Below are positions 1-11,457 of a DNA stretch of 64,000 nt, piece by piece (within the stretch, counting starts at the first letter, position 1; the number at the start of each line of letters is the position of its first letter). Under the pieces are notes generated by a model. The model was not told the DNA's origin. It did not search any database and was given only the letters and a program-made list of their open reading frames with translations. The DNA is from Glomus cerebriforme (lineage: Eukaryota > Glomeromycota > Glomeromycetes > Glomerales > Glomeraceae). The stretch is from contig QKYT01000050.1 in the NCBI GenBank assembly GCA_003550305.1, positions 24,664 to 88,663 on the forward strand, given 5' to 3'. The position numbers and the translations under genes were made by a program.

Positions 1-239
1 AGTCCGCAGGAATTGGTTTATATACATATAATTTTTTTTTTTTTTAATAAAAAAAAAAAAAGGGAAGAAAAAAGGAATATTCTTTTAGAAAAGGGTCAGA
101 CGAAGGGTTGGTGAAAATCCCGAAAAGTTCCTGTAAATTAACGTTTTGGTATATTAGCATGTGATCATTTAGCCACAATACTTTTGAAAACAAACATTAA
201 TCTTACTTAGAAAATTCATTTTATTTCTTCTCAGATTGA
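1..239. other. Window edge, no gene seen
   Basis: AT-rich sequence with poly-T and poly-A runs near position 30-60. No reading frame, splice-site pattern or repeat that I can support. Confidence 0.5.
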
Positions 240-449
240 TTATTGATTTAGGGAAACATTCGTATTAGTTAAACTTGCAGTACTTAATGAAGTATTGGTG
301 TAAAGATGATATTTCGATTCGAGTTTTTTAAATATATTATAAGCAGATACCATAGCCAGAAATGAAATATCAAATAATACGAGAAAAAAAGCTGGTGCTA
401 TAAGTATAAAAGCACAAATATAAACAACAACCGTTATTATTTCCAACAT
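240..449 (-). CDS. Small hypothetical membrane protein (69 aa)
   Basis: Single open frame of 69 residues. The first 40 or so residues are strongly hydrophobic (VVVYICAFILIAPAFF then LVLFDISFLAMVSAY), which would make one or two membrane segments; the tail is Ser/Thr/Asn-rich. I do not recognise a family. A purine-rich GAAAGAAA tract (470-530) lies just upstream on the plus strand. It may be a real small gene or chance; there is no splice or homology support. Confidence 0.25.
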   Translation of the reverse strand: MLEIITVVVYICAFILIAPAFFLVLFDISFLAMVSAYNIFKKLESKYHLYTNTSLSTASLTNTNVSLNQ

Positions 450-1408
450 CGCGTCTTTTCTTAGACAAAGAAAGAAATAAGGAAGAAAGTAAGAAAAAAA
501 GTAAGAAAGAAAGAAAGAGAGAGAAAAAAAAGATTCCGTGAAAAGGTTATCAATTTATAAATAATTTTGATTTAAGTATTCGGAAAAGGTTATATTGCTT
601 TACTACTTATTGGGTAAGCGTTGAATTGATATCAATGTGAAAAAGTTTCAATTAATTATTAATACAATTAAAGTATTGTATCGGATTGAGTCGTGAGATT
701 TTTATTTAAAGGATGGCTTCGGCTATTTTCGGATACACAATGATCGATGAATACTACAGCTGCGCCGTTACAATAACGGCCTTACGCATATTTCGCTCCT
801 TTAGTGTGGGGAAATTGTGTGGGAAAAATCTCACGAGGTTTAACCTTTTTACAAAGAGAATTAAGTTAACCGATCTATTTACAAGATTATATGCATTTAT
901 TTATATCATTTCTGCAACTATATGCGTAAATTGCATGTTTATACATCATACCTAAAAAGAATTATTTTAAATATTTGTTATAATTTTGTACACCGCATAA
1001 TTAATTGAACAATTTGTTCAATTAATTTTGTTAACATCTTACGAAAAAATTCAAAGTCATAGCTTTGCCGTAATTACAAGATGTGAATTTTGACGCATAA
1101 TTTCTATGAATGATTCGACCAATCATAAATCGAATAATCAAAGTTTAGTTAAAATCGGTGAAACAGGTGCATTATGCTTTTTAGTTAAACCAGATTAGTA
1201 AATGTTAATCTGTTAGAACCCTTTATGAAAATCCGTATATATATATATCACATGTTATAACCAATCTTTTTTTACAATAATAAAAATTTGTAATCAAAAA
1301 TAAACGTGATTAAAGTTATATATGACGAGTCAATTGTGAATTATTATTATTAATTCGAAAAACTGTGATATAATTCGTTATAATCATTTTATCTAATTAT
1401 CATGTAAC
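450..1408. other. Intergenic, nothing firm
   Basis: About 960 bp downstream of the ribosomal protein gene. An 80-residue open frame on the plus strand (713-955) has no recognisable motif and I do not call it. Nearby is a small self-complementary stretch (1004-1030, AATTGAACAATTTGTTCAATT). Confidence 0.4.
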
Positions 1409-2388
1409 TTATGCTGACTTGACCTTGTTAGTACCACGAAGCAAACCACTTCTTCTGGCCGCAATTAAACCGACCTAAGTTGCAAATTATTGATATTACA
1501 TAAATGGTTATAATAAATCTTTCAACTAATATTAAAAAAGAAACAAAAATCCGTACCTTTTGTCCAGGTGCACTTTCTCTGGAGACTGTAGATGCATGAC
1601 CGATGTGTTGATGGTTACCACCACCGTGAGGATGGTCCACAGGATTCATGGCAACACCACGAGTCTTTGGCCAGCAATTCCTCTTTACACGATATTTGTG
1701 ATATGCACGTCCAGCTTTAAGTAAAGGCTTATCAATACGACCTCCTCCAGCTACAATACCTACTGTAGCACGAGCAATGGAGTTGATAACCTTTTTAGCA
1801 CCTGAAGGAAGTTTAATACGAGTCTTGCCTTCATCGTGATTATGGCCAATAATAGTGGCATAGTTTCCAGAAGCACGAGCTAAAGCACCACGATCTCCAA
1901 TCTTTTCTTCTACGTTACAAATAATTGTACCTTCAGGCATTGTGCCAACGGGAAGCACATTTCCAACAGTTAAAGCGGCTTTTCTTCCACAATAGATGAA
2001 TTGGCCAGTGTGTAAACCTTCCGTAGCAATAAATGTCTGGAAACGAAGTTTATACCTATAAAAAATAATTTTATATTAATCCAGATTATTTTAAAAAATT
2101 TGAATATCTTCATAATACAAATAAAAAATTCATCCTTTCTAAAATTTGATACTCTATAATATCTAAAACTGGATTTCTAACATACCGATAAGGATCACGA
2201 AATTGCACCTTAGCGAGAGGGGCACCACGGCCAGGATCGTGAATAATCTCTTTAACAATTCCTCTTATATATCCATGACGTTCAGCATAATCCAGAGGTC
2301 TTAATTTGGCAGCACCTTTACGGAGCCTAGTGTGGGATTTGAAAATTCCACCGGGACCTTTTCTTTGAGAACGAATGACACGACCCAT
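1409..2388 (-). CDS. RPL8: 60S ribosomal protein L8 (uL2)
   Basis: Large-subunit ribosomal protein uL2 (L8 in animals, L2 in yeast), which lies near the peptidyl-transferase centre. Three exons: 2186-2388, 1557-2055, 1409-1474, with GT-AG introns. Joined length is 768 nt, 255 residues, the usual eukaryotic size. It starts [19 protein letters not shown] and carries the family motifs [22 protein letters not shown] and the conserved loop [17 protein letters not shown] with its ribosomal histidine. It ends [11 protein letters not shown]. Without splicing, both halves would run into intron stops, so the introns are needed. All conserved parts are intact; this is a functional housekeeping gene. Confidence 0.97.
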
Positions 2389-3205
2389 CCTTAAAGTTTT
2401 AAATTAGCTATTACAATTAAAGAAAAAAAAATATTTTATTGCTCACAATTTCTCTTAATAATCGAACATTCCTTATTTTAATTTTTTTTTAATTAATAAA
2501 ATTCATAAAAAGATCTAAATATCGATTCAATGAATATCTATGACAAAGTTTCAATTATGACAATCAATTGTGATATTTCCATCCATCGTTTCGTATCAAA
2601 AATTTGAATTCTATTTTTAAAGTTAATGTATCTGTACTTGGAAAGTAAATAATGGAAGATGGTTCAATAAAAAATAATTAATGTAAAGATTTCTCACCAG
2701 TATAATTCACCCCAGATAATAAAGAATCTTGGGATATGGAAAGAGGAGGTCTAATTTATTGGTGGATCAATTTTTTTTTTGTACTATTGATGATTAATTT
2801 CACGTGATTGCGTTAGATTAACGACGCAGCATTCAATAACAATTTGGGTTTATCATTTTTTTATATTTTTTACAATAATTTTAAACATTCCAAAAAAAAA
2901 TTAAAATCGAATAACTTTTTATTTAAATGATTTTATCTAAGAAAGAAATGGTGGACAAATTTATATTTAAATATACTATCAATGTGTACTATATGTATAA
3001 TTAAAAACTAAAATATAAAATTCTTGTTAGTACATAAATCAAAATTAAAATTCATAACATAAAATACAAATTTCTTTTTTTCCTCAGATTATTTTTGTCT
3101 TCAATGATTATCAGAAGTCTAACATATTTCTTTCTTAAAATATTATCATTGGAATTAATTATAATAAATAAGGAGTATAATTATAGTACTTACATATAAG
3201 GTTGT
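2389..3205. other. Intergenic: RPL8 upstream and ligase 3' region
   Basis: The upstream region of RPL8 and the 3' side of the lipoate ligase gene. It is AT-rich with long T and A runs (2483-2492, 2770-2779) and one CACGTGATTGCG stretch (2802-2813). No gene seen. Confidence 0.4.
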
Positions 3206-5178
3206 TCATGAAGATTCTTTTATCCATTTGCCTAAATCATTTATCACAAGTTGCATTTCACTAATTGAAATTGAAGTGCCGCCTATGTTACTACCATTTA
3301 ATTGCTCACTTACGCGTACGTCATTTAACGCATTATCAATGCCCTTTTCATCACCGTATTTACGACCTATTTAATGCTAAAAGTAAGTCAATTTACATAA
3401 AATTGACAGATTCGCATATGATGAAATTTGAAAGAATGAAGTATAAATACCTTCAAGTGCATCTTCTAATGCATTAGCTAGATTATAATATTTAATATTT
3501 GAAGGCGTCAGAGTAACAGCTGTAATAATTCCATTCTTTGACTCGAACAACGCTTTCTATGATACATGAAAAGATTATTCTATATTTAACAAGATTTTTC
3601 AATGAATCATTATCGATCATAATTTTCGATTTTACCACGTGACTCCATTCAAATTCTTTTTCAAATTTGTGAGTAAAATCTGGTGTTTGTCCATAAATCC
3701 ATTCCCAAGTCTATAAAAAAAGGAATTATTTAACAAGTTAGAACAATAAAAATAAAATAAAATAAAATTTATAAACGCGTATAAAATACCTTGAATTCTT
3801 CACGATATTCGGTAACTTTTGGATTTTTAGAAATGTATTCTTCATCGACAATGATCACCTAAAAAATAATCACAGATAGAATAGTAAGCTAAAGATTAAA
3901 TCATTAATTTCAAAATATAATATAGATTGTTCACTTACGCTTTCGCTAGAGCCATTATTCACGTAATCACAATAATATTCTGTGAAATATTCTTTAACTG
4001 CCTCACAGAAAGATTCATGACTCACAGTTGAAGAATAAGCACGAAGTTTTGTAACGGGTGATGGAACAGATTCAACACCTTTTGTGATAAGATTTTCCTA
4101 AAAAAAGAAATATATATATATATATATATTTATCATAAAAAAAATTTCAAAAATTATTTAATGCGTACCTTTTCAACATTAAGATATCTTTTTATCTTAT
4201 CTAAATCTGTATCAATAAGCATAGTACCATGATGATATGCTCTCCTCATGACTAATTTAAATGCAGACCCAGAGACGTATTTGAATCAAAAGTTAAAGAA
4301 ATTAATTTTTTTTTTAAAAAAAATAATTTAAATTAGATCTACAATATTTTAAGGATATTTTAAGTCCATTAACTGCTATATCATGTCTCTCGGTTACATA
4401 TGCTGGTATATTAAGCCTTGTTTTTAGAGCTCGTACAACTAATTCAGCTGTGTGTTTACGCGTAAAATCAATTCTAGGCATTATAAGTGTATAATTTGTA
4501 TTACCAATATCCTTAAATACATAATGTATTTTAGTTAAGAGGAAATAAATTCGGTTTAAAGAAACATGAGATATGAATAGAATTTACATGAAATACTGTG
4601 CCACCTCCACTTTTTCTTCTTATAAGTGGAATATCGTGATTTTTAAGTAGTCTTACATTACATTCTTTCCAAGGATTCTAAATAAAAATAAATTAATTTT
4701 TCAGAGAAAGAGAGAAAATTATTTATATTTTAATGAAATATCATACATGTTAATACCTGGTTTCTCCCGATGACAGCACAAGAATTATTTCTCCACAAGA
4801 AAAGTATAATCTCTTGCGGATTTGTATCTTGAAATAACCTTTTCTTATTTACAAATAGAATAAATAATTTTAATTTTTAGAATATACAAAATATTGAATT
4901 AATGTTATATTACTAACTGTACCATTCTTCAAATGCAATATTCGTCCAAGGATCAGTCAATTTGGATATAAAACATTTGAATTTCTTTGAAAAAAATCAT
5001 TTCAAAAATTAATATACTAATATAAATAAATTAAATAAACTAAAGGATATATATAATAAATGAGCAAAGAATCATCTACATTAAGATTCCGACTTTCATC
5101 GGAAAAAAATTGCAAAATCTGTTGTGGCGCACGAGATTTCATCATAAAGTTGCACCGTGGCAGGAATAATGGTCGCAT
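3206..5178 (-). CDS. Lipoate-protein ligase, mitochondrial type
   Basis: LplA/LIPT1/Aim22-family enzyme that transfers lipoyl groups to 2-oxoacid dehydrogenase and glycine-cleavage proteins, normally in mitochondria. I rebuilt 11 exons: 5080-5178, 4923-4984, 4757-4838, 4588-4677, 4359-4511, 4169-4276, 3939-4097, 3790-3858, 3636-3710, 3451-3556, 3206-3366. Joined length is 1164 nt, 387 residues, close to the family. Motifs: [11 protein letters not shown] (about 101-111), [13 protein letters not shown], then GLKVSGSAFK (160-169) and [15 protein letters not shown]. Lys162 matches the lipoyl-AMP-binding lysine of bacterial LplA. The start [16 protein letters not shown] looks like a mitochondrial presequence. 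Intron 5 has AT-AC ends (separate entry). The gene is divergent from the PPR gene. Confidence 0.93.
4277..4358 (-). other. U12-type AT-AC intron in the lipoate ligase gene
   Basis: An 82-nt intron read on the minus strand. It starts ATATCCTT, identical to the minor-spliceosome AT-AC 5' splice consensus, and ends AC. A branch-like TTTCTTTAAC lies about 15 nt before the end, close to the U12 branch consensus TTCCTTAAC at its usual distance. Splicing here joins GGA CTT AAA to GTC TCT GGG and restores the conserved GLKVSGSA motif in frame. I see no GT-AG pair nearby that does this, and there is no AG close to the acceptor. Confidence 0.87.
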
Positions 5179-5859
5179 TATTTAAATGGTCTTTTCTCCT
5201 TAAATTGTAATCAAAAAAATTTTTAATTTGTTAATATATTTGTTAATATGTGTATAAATATATATATAAAAAGGTGTATCTCTTTTGGGTAATGCTGTTA
5301 GAACAACAGTCTCTTTTGAAGACTCTATTATTTCATTCTACAACGACCAAAAAAAGAGATTTTATTTATTATCGGCCACATTTTGACTCTCGGAATGTTT
5401 ATAAGAGATTCTTTCGAGCTTCGATAGGGCCTTTATACTTTTTAAATAATAATATCCCTTATTTATAATCATTTGATGAAATTGATGACCCACTAAACGA
5501 TAAATAACTTACTAATAATATCAACTACGATAATCGTTCATATTCAAAAGAATTTTAATGGCCATAGATTAGGAATTTTTATAAAGATTATCGAAAAAAT
5601 TTTTTGATCCGCAGTTCATAATTATTATTTGTAGGTTACACAGTTTTTTTTTAAAAAAATATATTTCAATATTTAAAGTCAATTTCGATCCTACAAAAAA
5701 AAATGATCTATAAAATAAGGACAGGCTTCAAACTTCTAATAATTTTCTTTGATTCCTATACTCATTTATAGCAATTCAACTTTTTATGGGGTTTTCTCGT
5801 GTTTTAATATAAACTAATTGTTTAATATTAGAAAAACAAGAAAATCTAAATAAAATAGC
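5179..5859. promoter_or_regulatory. Shared upstream region of ligase and PPR genes
   Basis: 681 bp between two divergent starts (ligase on minus, PPR on plus). Both products are probably mitochondrial, so shared control is possible but not shown. The stretch is AT-rich. A 72-residue frame at 5250-5468 has no motif and is not called. Confidence 0.35.
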
Positions 5860-8800
5860 ATGCTTTATTATTCAATATTTTTAAATCCTCGAAAATTCAA
5901 AGGATCATTTAAAGGAACGAGATATTTTGCAATGATAGCATTGCTTTACTGGCCACTTAGTAGTTTGCCACGAACAAACGCCATTAAGACGACACGCCCA
6001 ACAAGAAGTATTATTCAAGAACAAAAAGAAATAATACTACTAAATGACAAATTTTTTTCTAATTGGAGACCAAAATATTCAATTGACTTTTCGTTTAAAT
6101 TTATAATACCTTTATCATTACATAATAAAATACGGAAAAGTAGTTCTCTGGCGAACGGAGAAAAAACGGACATTGTTACTTATTTAAAGAACAATTTAGA
6201 ACAAAATCGGTTAGATTTAATTGAATATAGAGATGAAAAAGAAAATAATAATAGTATTAATTTAATTCAATCACAACAAAAACAGGAAGCATTAGATGAA
6301 TCTGAAGAGAAAATTACTACAACTATATTAAGAAAAACTTTTCAAACTAATTGTTTAACAAAAATATGGAGTACTTATAAATCATTGGTAGAAAATGGAA
6401 ATTTAAAATATGTGGAAATTCGTTTAATTAATAGATTAATGCGTGTAATCAGAGAACTGGATAAAGATCCTGTTAGTCGCCTAGAAAAATTCCAAATAAT
6501 TCACAAAGATATAGAGAAGTTCGGAATGACAAGAACACAAAAGGAACAGAATTTTTTGATAGAGGCATATTTAGATAATAAGATGATAGACAAGGCGCGT
6601 GATGTATTTAACAAGATTAATGAGTGGAAATATCTTGGAATAAGTCAGCTTGGTAAACTCATTTTTTGTAATGCCTTCAACATGATGATTACTGCTTATG
6701 GGATGCGATCTTATCAGCTTGAGAAGGAAGGAAAGCCAGGAACAAAATCCGAAGATCTTGAAGAAGTAACAAAATTATTTACATTAATGCACGAAAAACA
6801 ATTAACGCCTAACGGAACAACTAAAACAATTCTCAAAAATATTTTTCGTTATCATTTTAATAATGATGCAATTTCTTGGATTCGAGAGCTAAGGGAAAAA
6901 AATTTTATTGATGTGGGTATGGAGAAAGAAATTTTGTTAACATTATTGGATAATAATAATCTTCAAGAAGCGATTCGCTCTTTCGAGAATATGAAAGCAA
7001 GAAATTTGGAGCCGGATGTTTATTCGTATATTCCTTTGATTCATCAGCTTGCACGACATGGAAGAGTTGATAAGGCATTAGAGCTAATAAAAGAAATGAA
7101 AGAACAAAAGGTACTTCTCAATACTGTAGCTTACAATGTCTTTATTGGAGTATATAATATGGCATCGAACCATGAGCAAGCAAGTCAACTTATTGAGGAT
7201 ATGTTAAAACAGAATATTGAACCTAATGCGCGTACATTTGGCCAACTTATCAATGCGTACGCCAAAGCGGGTAAAGCTGATTTGGCCCTTCAAGTTATAA
7301 AGAAAATGTCTGATATGAGAATTAAACCTAATGAATACATTTATACTACAATGATTGAATTGTTTTCAAATTTATCAGATGTCAAATCAATGGAAAATGT
7401 ATTCCGTCACATGATTGACAATAGAATAGATTCAAAAGAGGTCACTTATTATCATTTATTGTTGGGATATACCCGATTCCAAGATTTAACCAAGGCATTT
7501 CAAACTTGTCAGCTTATGATAAGATCAGGAATCGAACCTAATGTACGCACATACAACGCGTTAATATCACTTTTTGCTGAGAAAGGAGACACAACGGGTG
7601 CTTATCTGTTGTTTCATGAAATGCAACAATTTGGATTATCTCCTGATGTTTACACATATACCTCACTTATCAATGCCTACGTGAAAGCTTCAGATATAAA
7701 TCGCGCAGAAAAGCTTTTCTCTGAAATGGAAAAAGCAGGAATTAAACCATCAACTACAACATATAACGTTTTGATGAGTTATTATGTTGAGAAAAAAGAC
7801 ATAAATCAAGTTCAAAAAATATTTAATGAAATGGTAATTGAAAACATTCAACCTGATAATTTTACTTATTGTTGTCTTATGGATGGATTTTGTTCTAGGA
7901 ATGATTTAAAATCAGCCGTTGCTCTTATACATAATATGCAAAATAGAAAGTTGAAGCCTGATGCTCAAATATATACAGTGCTTATTTATGCATATATTAA
8001 GAGTGGAAATTTTTCAGAGGCAAAATATCTTTATGAGACTATGATTAAGAATAAAATATATCCTACTTTTGTCACGTATGCTGTTTTAATTGATGGTCAT
8101 GCTAGAATTGGAGAATTGGATTTTTCTAGAAAACTTTTGTCGGAGCTTATTTCTCAATCCATTAGTGGAACTGTAAGACAAAGTGATTATAAAAATAAAT
8201 TGTTAAATCCTGACATATTTACTCCTTTAATGGATGCTTATGCAAAACAAGGACAAACTGAAGCTGCATGGGCAATATTTGAAGAAATGGCAACATTAGG
8301 AGTCAAGCATAATTTATATGTTTATACTATACTCATGAATGCATATTATCGTGGACGTAATTATGAGGCTGTTTGGCAAATGTGGAAAGTGATGAAAAAA
8401 AATATCTCAACTTCATTATCAAGATCGAAATTCTATGAACAATTATCAGATTTAACACAACAACAAAAAAAAGAACAAAAAGAAAATTCCTCTATGACAT
8501 TAGCGGAATCAAAATGGTCATCATCATTATTGATATCATTTAGTTTATTGTATAGCTCAAGATCAGTTATACAACCACCACCGAATCAAGCAGTATCAAT
8601 AATGATAAGTGCATTAACAGCAGCAAAAAAATTTAAACTCATTGAATTAGAATGGAATAAGCTAGATAAAGGAGGTTTTGAATTTGATTGTCTAAATTAT
8701 AATCATTATATACAAAGTTTAATAATATCAGAAAAAATTAAATTAGCTTGTAAATTATTGAATGAACATTTAATTAAAGGTTGGGAAAAAGGTTTGGCTC

Positions 8801-9093
8801 TTTCAAACATTTATAAAGAAAAATTTTCTATACAAAGTATAAAATACAGACAAGAATTATTAAAAAATTCTTCAAAATTTTATCCTCATAAAAAAACTTT
8901 ATTATTATTGGCCAATTATTTTGAAAAAATTAATTTTGAAATAAATCAAGGGAAAGATATTAAAAATTTCACTCGATATTTAAAAGAACTTAAAGATGAA
9001 TTTCCTGAAATTTTTATCATCACTCAAGAATTACTTGAATCCTGGAGATCAAATAAAAGAAAAGCTCAAAATTATCAAGATAGAAAACCATGA
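5860..9093 (+). CDS. Large pentatricopeptide-repeat (PPR) protein
   Basis: Uninterrupted 1077-residue frame. Residues about 383-850 hold roughly a dozen tandem 35-residue PPR units with the typical pattern of P-D/N then TYNxLI then LFxEM (for example EPNVRTYNALISLF and SPDVYTYTSLINAYVKA). PPR proteins bind single-stranded RNA in organelles, so a role in mitochondrial RNA processing, stability or translation is expected. The N-terminus is basic and hydrophobic (MLYYSIFLNPRKFKGSFKG), compatible with mitochondrial import. The C-terminal 230 residues are helical with no catalytic domain I recognise. The lack of introns contrasts with its intron-rich neighbours. Fungi usually have few PPR genes and most act on mitochondrial transcripts. 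Confidence 0.95.
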   Translation: MLYYSIFLNPRKFKGSFKGTRYFAMIALLYWPLSSLPRTNAIKTTRPTRSIIQEQKEIILLNDKFFSNWRPKYSIDFSFKFIIPLSLHNKIRKSSSLANGEKTDIVTYLKNNLEQNRLDLIEYRDEKENNNSINLIQSQQKQEALDESEEKITTTILRKTFQTNCLTKIWSTYKSLVENGNLKYVEIRLINRLMRVIRELDKDPVSRLEKFQIIHKDIEKFGMTRTQKEQNFLIEAYLDNKMIDKARDVFNKINEWKYLGISQLGKLIFCNAFNMMITAYGMRSYQLEKEGKPGTKSEDLEEVTKLFTLMHEKQLTPNGTTKTILKNIFRYHFNNDAISWIRELREKNFIDVGMEKEILLTLLDNNNLQEAIRSFENMKARNLEPDVYSYIPLIHQLARHGRVDKALELIKEMKEQKVLLNTVAYNVFIGVYNMASNHEQASQLIEDMLKQNIEPNARTFGQLINAYAKAGKADLALQVIKKMSDMRIKPNEYIYTTMIELFSNLSDVKSMENVFRHMIDNRIDSKEVTYYHLLLGYTRFQDLTKAFQTCQLMIRSGIEPNVRTYNALISLFAEKGDTTGAYLLFHEMQQFGLSPDVYTYTSLINAYVKASDINRAEKLFSEMEKAGIKPSTTTYNVLMSYYVEKKDINQVQKIFNEMVIENIQPDNFTYCCLMDGFCSRNDLKSAVALIHNMQNRKLKPDAQIYTVLIYAYIKSGNFSEAKYLYETMIKNKIYPTFVTYAVLIDGHARIGELDFSRKLLSELISQSISGTVRQSDYKNKLLNPDIFTPLMDAYAKQGQTEAAWAIFEEMATLGVKHNLYVYTILMNAYYRGRNYEAVWQMWKVMKKNISTSLSRSKFYEQLSDLTQQQKKEQKENSSMTLAESKWSSSLLISFSLLYSSRSVIQPPPNQAVSIMISALTAAKKFKLIELEWNKLDKGGFEFDCLNYNHYIQSLIISEKIKLACKLLNEHLIKGWEKGLALSNIYKEKFSIQSIKYRQELLKNSSKFYPHKKTLLLLANYFEKINFEINQGKDIKNFTRYLKELKDEFPEIFIITQELLESWRSNKRKAQNYQDRKP

Positions 9094-9493
9094 TGATGGA
9101 GAAAGAAGGAATACTCCTTTCATTTCTTTCATAAATGAAATGATTTGAAGATTTCAATTGAATCTTAATAAACAACTTAATTCGAAGATTCATGATATTC
9201 ATATCAAAAGAAACTTGCTAATGTTTCTTGGATGTTTCTTAAATATAATGGATCAGAATTGCAGAAAGCCGATCATAACATTAGTACGTAACATCAAAGG
9301 TCGCGTCAAAGCTTATGATTCTGATCCAAGTAGATAGCTCTTAAACAATAAGTCTCAAATAAAATTGATCTATAAGCTAAAAACGTTCTTTATTAAAATA
9401 AAATTTAACTTATTGAAAAATTCCTTTCTAAATATATTTGTTGTTCATATTATATTTCACATAATTTACACTTACTCACCCACAGAGTAACTT
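9094..9493. other. Convergent 3' region, PPR and PEX22-like
   Basis: 400 bp between two convergent genes. AATAAA-like motifs occur toward both ends (9168 and 9358 area). No gene seen. Confidence 0.4.
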
Positions 9494-10399
9494 CTAACTT
9501 CCACTCCTAACTTCAAAGTTTAAATGACTTGTCCACAAATTTGTGCAAATCTCAACATTTGACCATTGACTTCGATCAACGTTTGCTTTAACTTCACCAG
9601 TTTCTGCCCGATTTATCGGTTCACTATTGCCACCTCTTATTGCCCAAATTACACTACCAACAAATCCTCTGATCATCTCAACAACTTCTTCCCCGTTTAT
9701 TCCACCCTCAACATGAACATTTGCTTCAAGATGACGAATAATATGAATCTTTCCTTCATCACTTTCACAAAATAAAACTCTCCTTTCGTCAATAACTTTT
9801 GAACTAAATAATTTTGAATTACGAAGGAGACCGAGAATTTGTTCTTTTTCTTGTTCACTTGATACCGGACAAACGAGATGAATAACATATATTTTGGATA
9901 ATTGATGTAGGAAAGGAACAATACTTTCAAAAAATGCATGATTTGGTGAATCGGGATCAGATGATGGATTCCATAATAAAGTCTTCATTTAAAAGAAAAA
10001 AAAAAATAAACAAATCATCAATTAAATAAAATCTAATCCAACATAAACAATCCTTACATTCTTCATTGAAATGGAAATGGTTTTCCTTTTCGGTGCCAAC
10101 AGTGCATTTCTAAACAACCTAGAAGCAAGATTCCTTTGATCTCTTTCTGCGCGTGTCACACGACGTGTCTCAGGACGTGTTGGAGCCTACATAAAATATT
10201 TACTTAAGTTGAGGTGCTTTAAACAAAAAGAACTCGTGGTATTTTCTACCTCATCGTCTTCGTCTCTTGTTCTACGTCGCGGCTGTGGATATATTCTTCT
10301 AAATACGAATATTGCTAAAAAACCAACAGCTGCTGCTGCTAAAACCGCATAAGTTATAGCAGAAGATGTTGGTCTTTGTGAAACTGCTTTTGGCGGCAT
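9494..10399 (-). CDS. PEX22: Peroxin-22-like membrane anchor
   Basis: Three exons: 10250-10399, 10058-10186, 9494-9982, giving 255 residues. The N-terminus has one membrane helix (about 14-34, AITYAVLAAAAVGFLAIFVF) followed by a basic cluster RRIYPQPRRRTR. The soluble part contains the segment ISMKN|TLLWNPSSDPDSPNH (exon 2-3 junction marked), a fold start typical of Pex22-like proteins. Pex22 anchors the ubiquitin-conjugating enzyme Pex4 on the peroxisome and supports Pex5 recycling. The assignment rests on layout (N-terminal anchor plus alpha/beta domain, size near 180-280) and the LLWNPS segment, so it is good but not certain. It shares a short upstream region with SF3A2. Confidence 0.72.
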
Positions 10400-10606
10400 T
10401 TAAAACGCGACTCGAAGAGAAATAACTGATAATGTAATCTAAAAGATCTGAAAGTCGGTGACAACTATAAATGAATCAACCGATCTGCACTGTCACGGGA
10501 TCAGTTTCATTTTCTGATTATTAAACCTGCTAGACCTTAGATCTGACACGTTGTCAAAAGTTTATTTTTTCTTAAAAAAAAAGTCCAGTTTTTTTTATCC
10601 TTTGCG
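10400..10606. promoter_or_regulatory. Bidirectional promoter PEX22 / SF3A2
   Basis: Only 207 bp separate the two divergent start codons, so both promoters must lie here or overlap the genes. No clear TATA box. A GATCTGAAAGTC / GATCTGCACTGTCA pair is present near 10446 and 10481. The regulation is inferred from spacing alone. Confidence 0.45.
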
Positions 10607-11457
10607 ATGGATTTTCAAAACAGACCAGGTAAAGATGTTTAAAAAAATAAATTTTTCAATGTCTAAAACTGGGATCAAAAATCTAACTGCCTTCTTTAAA
10701 TATTGTAGGCTCGAAAGTTGGTAGCGGAGGTGTGGCCGGCTATTCAGAAACCAATGTGGATAGACGTGAACGTCTTCGCAAACTTGCTTTAGAAACCATT
10801 GATTTAAACAAGGATCCATACTTTATGAAAAACCATCTTGGATCATATGAGTGTAAATTATGTTTAACATTACACACAAATGAGGGGAGTTATTTAGCAC
10901 ACACTCAAGGAAAAAAACATCAAACCAATCTTGCACGTAGAGCAGCAAGAGAAGCAAAAGAAAATAATAATATTCAACCAGCATTACAAGCACAAACTAA
11001 AGTTCAAATTAAAAAGAATTTAGTTAAAATTGGTAGACCTGGATATAAAGTAACAAAAGTTCGTGATCCGATTACAAGACAACTTGGATTATTTTTTCAA
11101 ATTCAATATCCAGAAATTGGTTTAGATGTTATACCAAGACATCGTTTTATGTCAGCTTATGAACAAAGAATCGAACCTCCAAATAAAGCTCATCAATATT
11201 TATTATTTGCTGCCGAACCTTATGAGACTATTGCTTTTAAAGTACAGAGCAAAGAAGTTGATAAGGGCGAAGGAAAATTTTTTACACATTGGGATCCGGA
11301 TTCGAAGCAGTTTTCTTTACAATTCTTTTTCAAAAATGATAGACCCGGAATGTACTCTGAGGGAATTCCACCGGGAATAGAAAGAGTTCCTATCGCTAAC
11401 CCTTTAAATCCTTATAATGCTCCGGCAATGCGTGGACCAACTTTTGTTCATAATTAA
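10607..11457 (+). CDS. SF3A2: Splicing factor 3A subunit 2 (SF3a66/Prp11)
   Basis: U2 snRNP component needed for pre-spliceosome assembly. A 22-nt first exon (10607-10628, MDFQNRP) joins 10709-11457; 256 residues. The start matches the very conserved SF3A2 N-terminus (GSGGVAGYSETNVDRRERLR, then LETIDLNKDPYFMKNHLGSY). The matrin-type C2H2 zinc finger follows: YECKLCLTLHTNEGSYLAHTQGKKH. IGRPGYKVTKVRDP, PRHRFMSAYEQRIEPP and AAEPYETIAFKV are also family hallmarks. It ends shortly after the FFKNDRPG segment, so the long proline-rich tail of the animal protein is absent, as in yeast Prp11. Without the short first exon the protein would lack its true start. Confidence 0.97.

Noticed and set aside
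713..955. 80-residue open frame on the plus strand
   Set aside because: No motif, no splice extension and composition like random AT-rich sequence.
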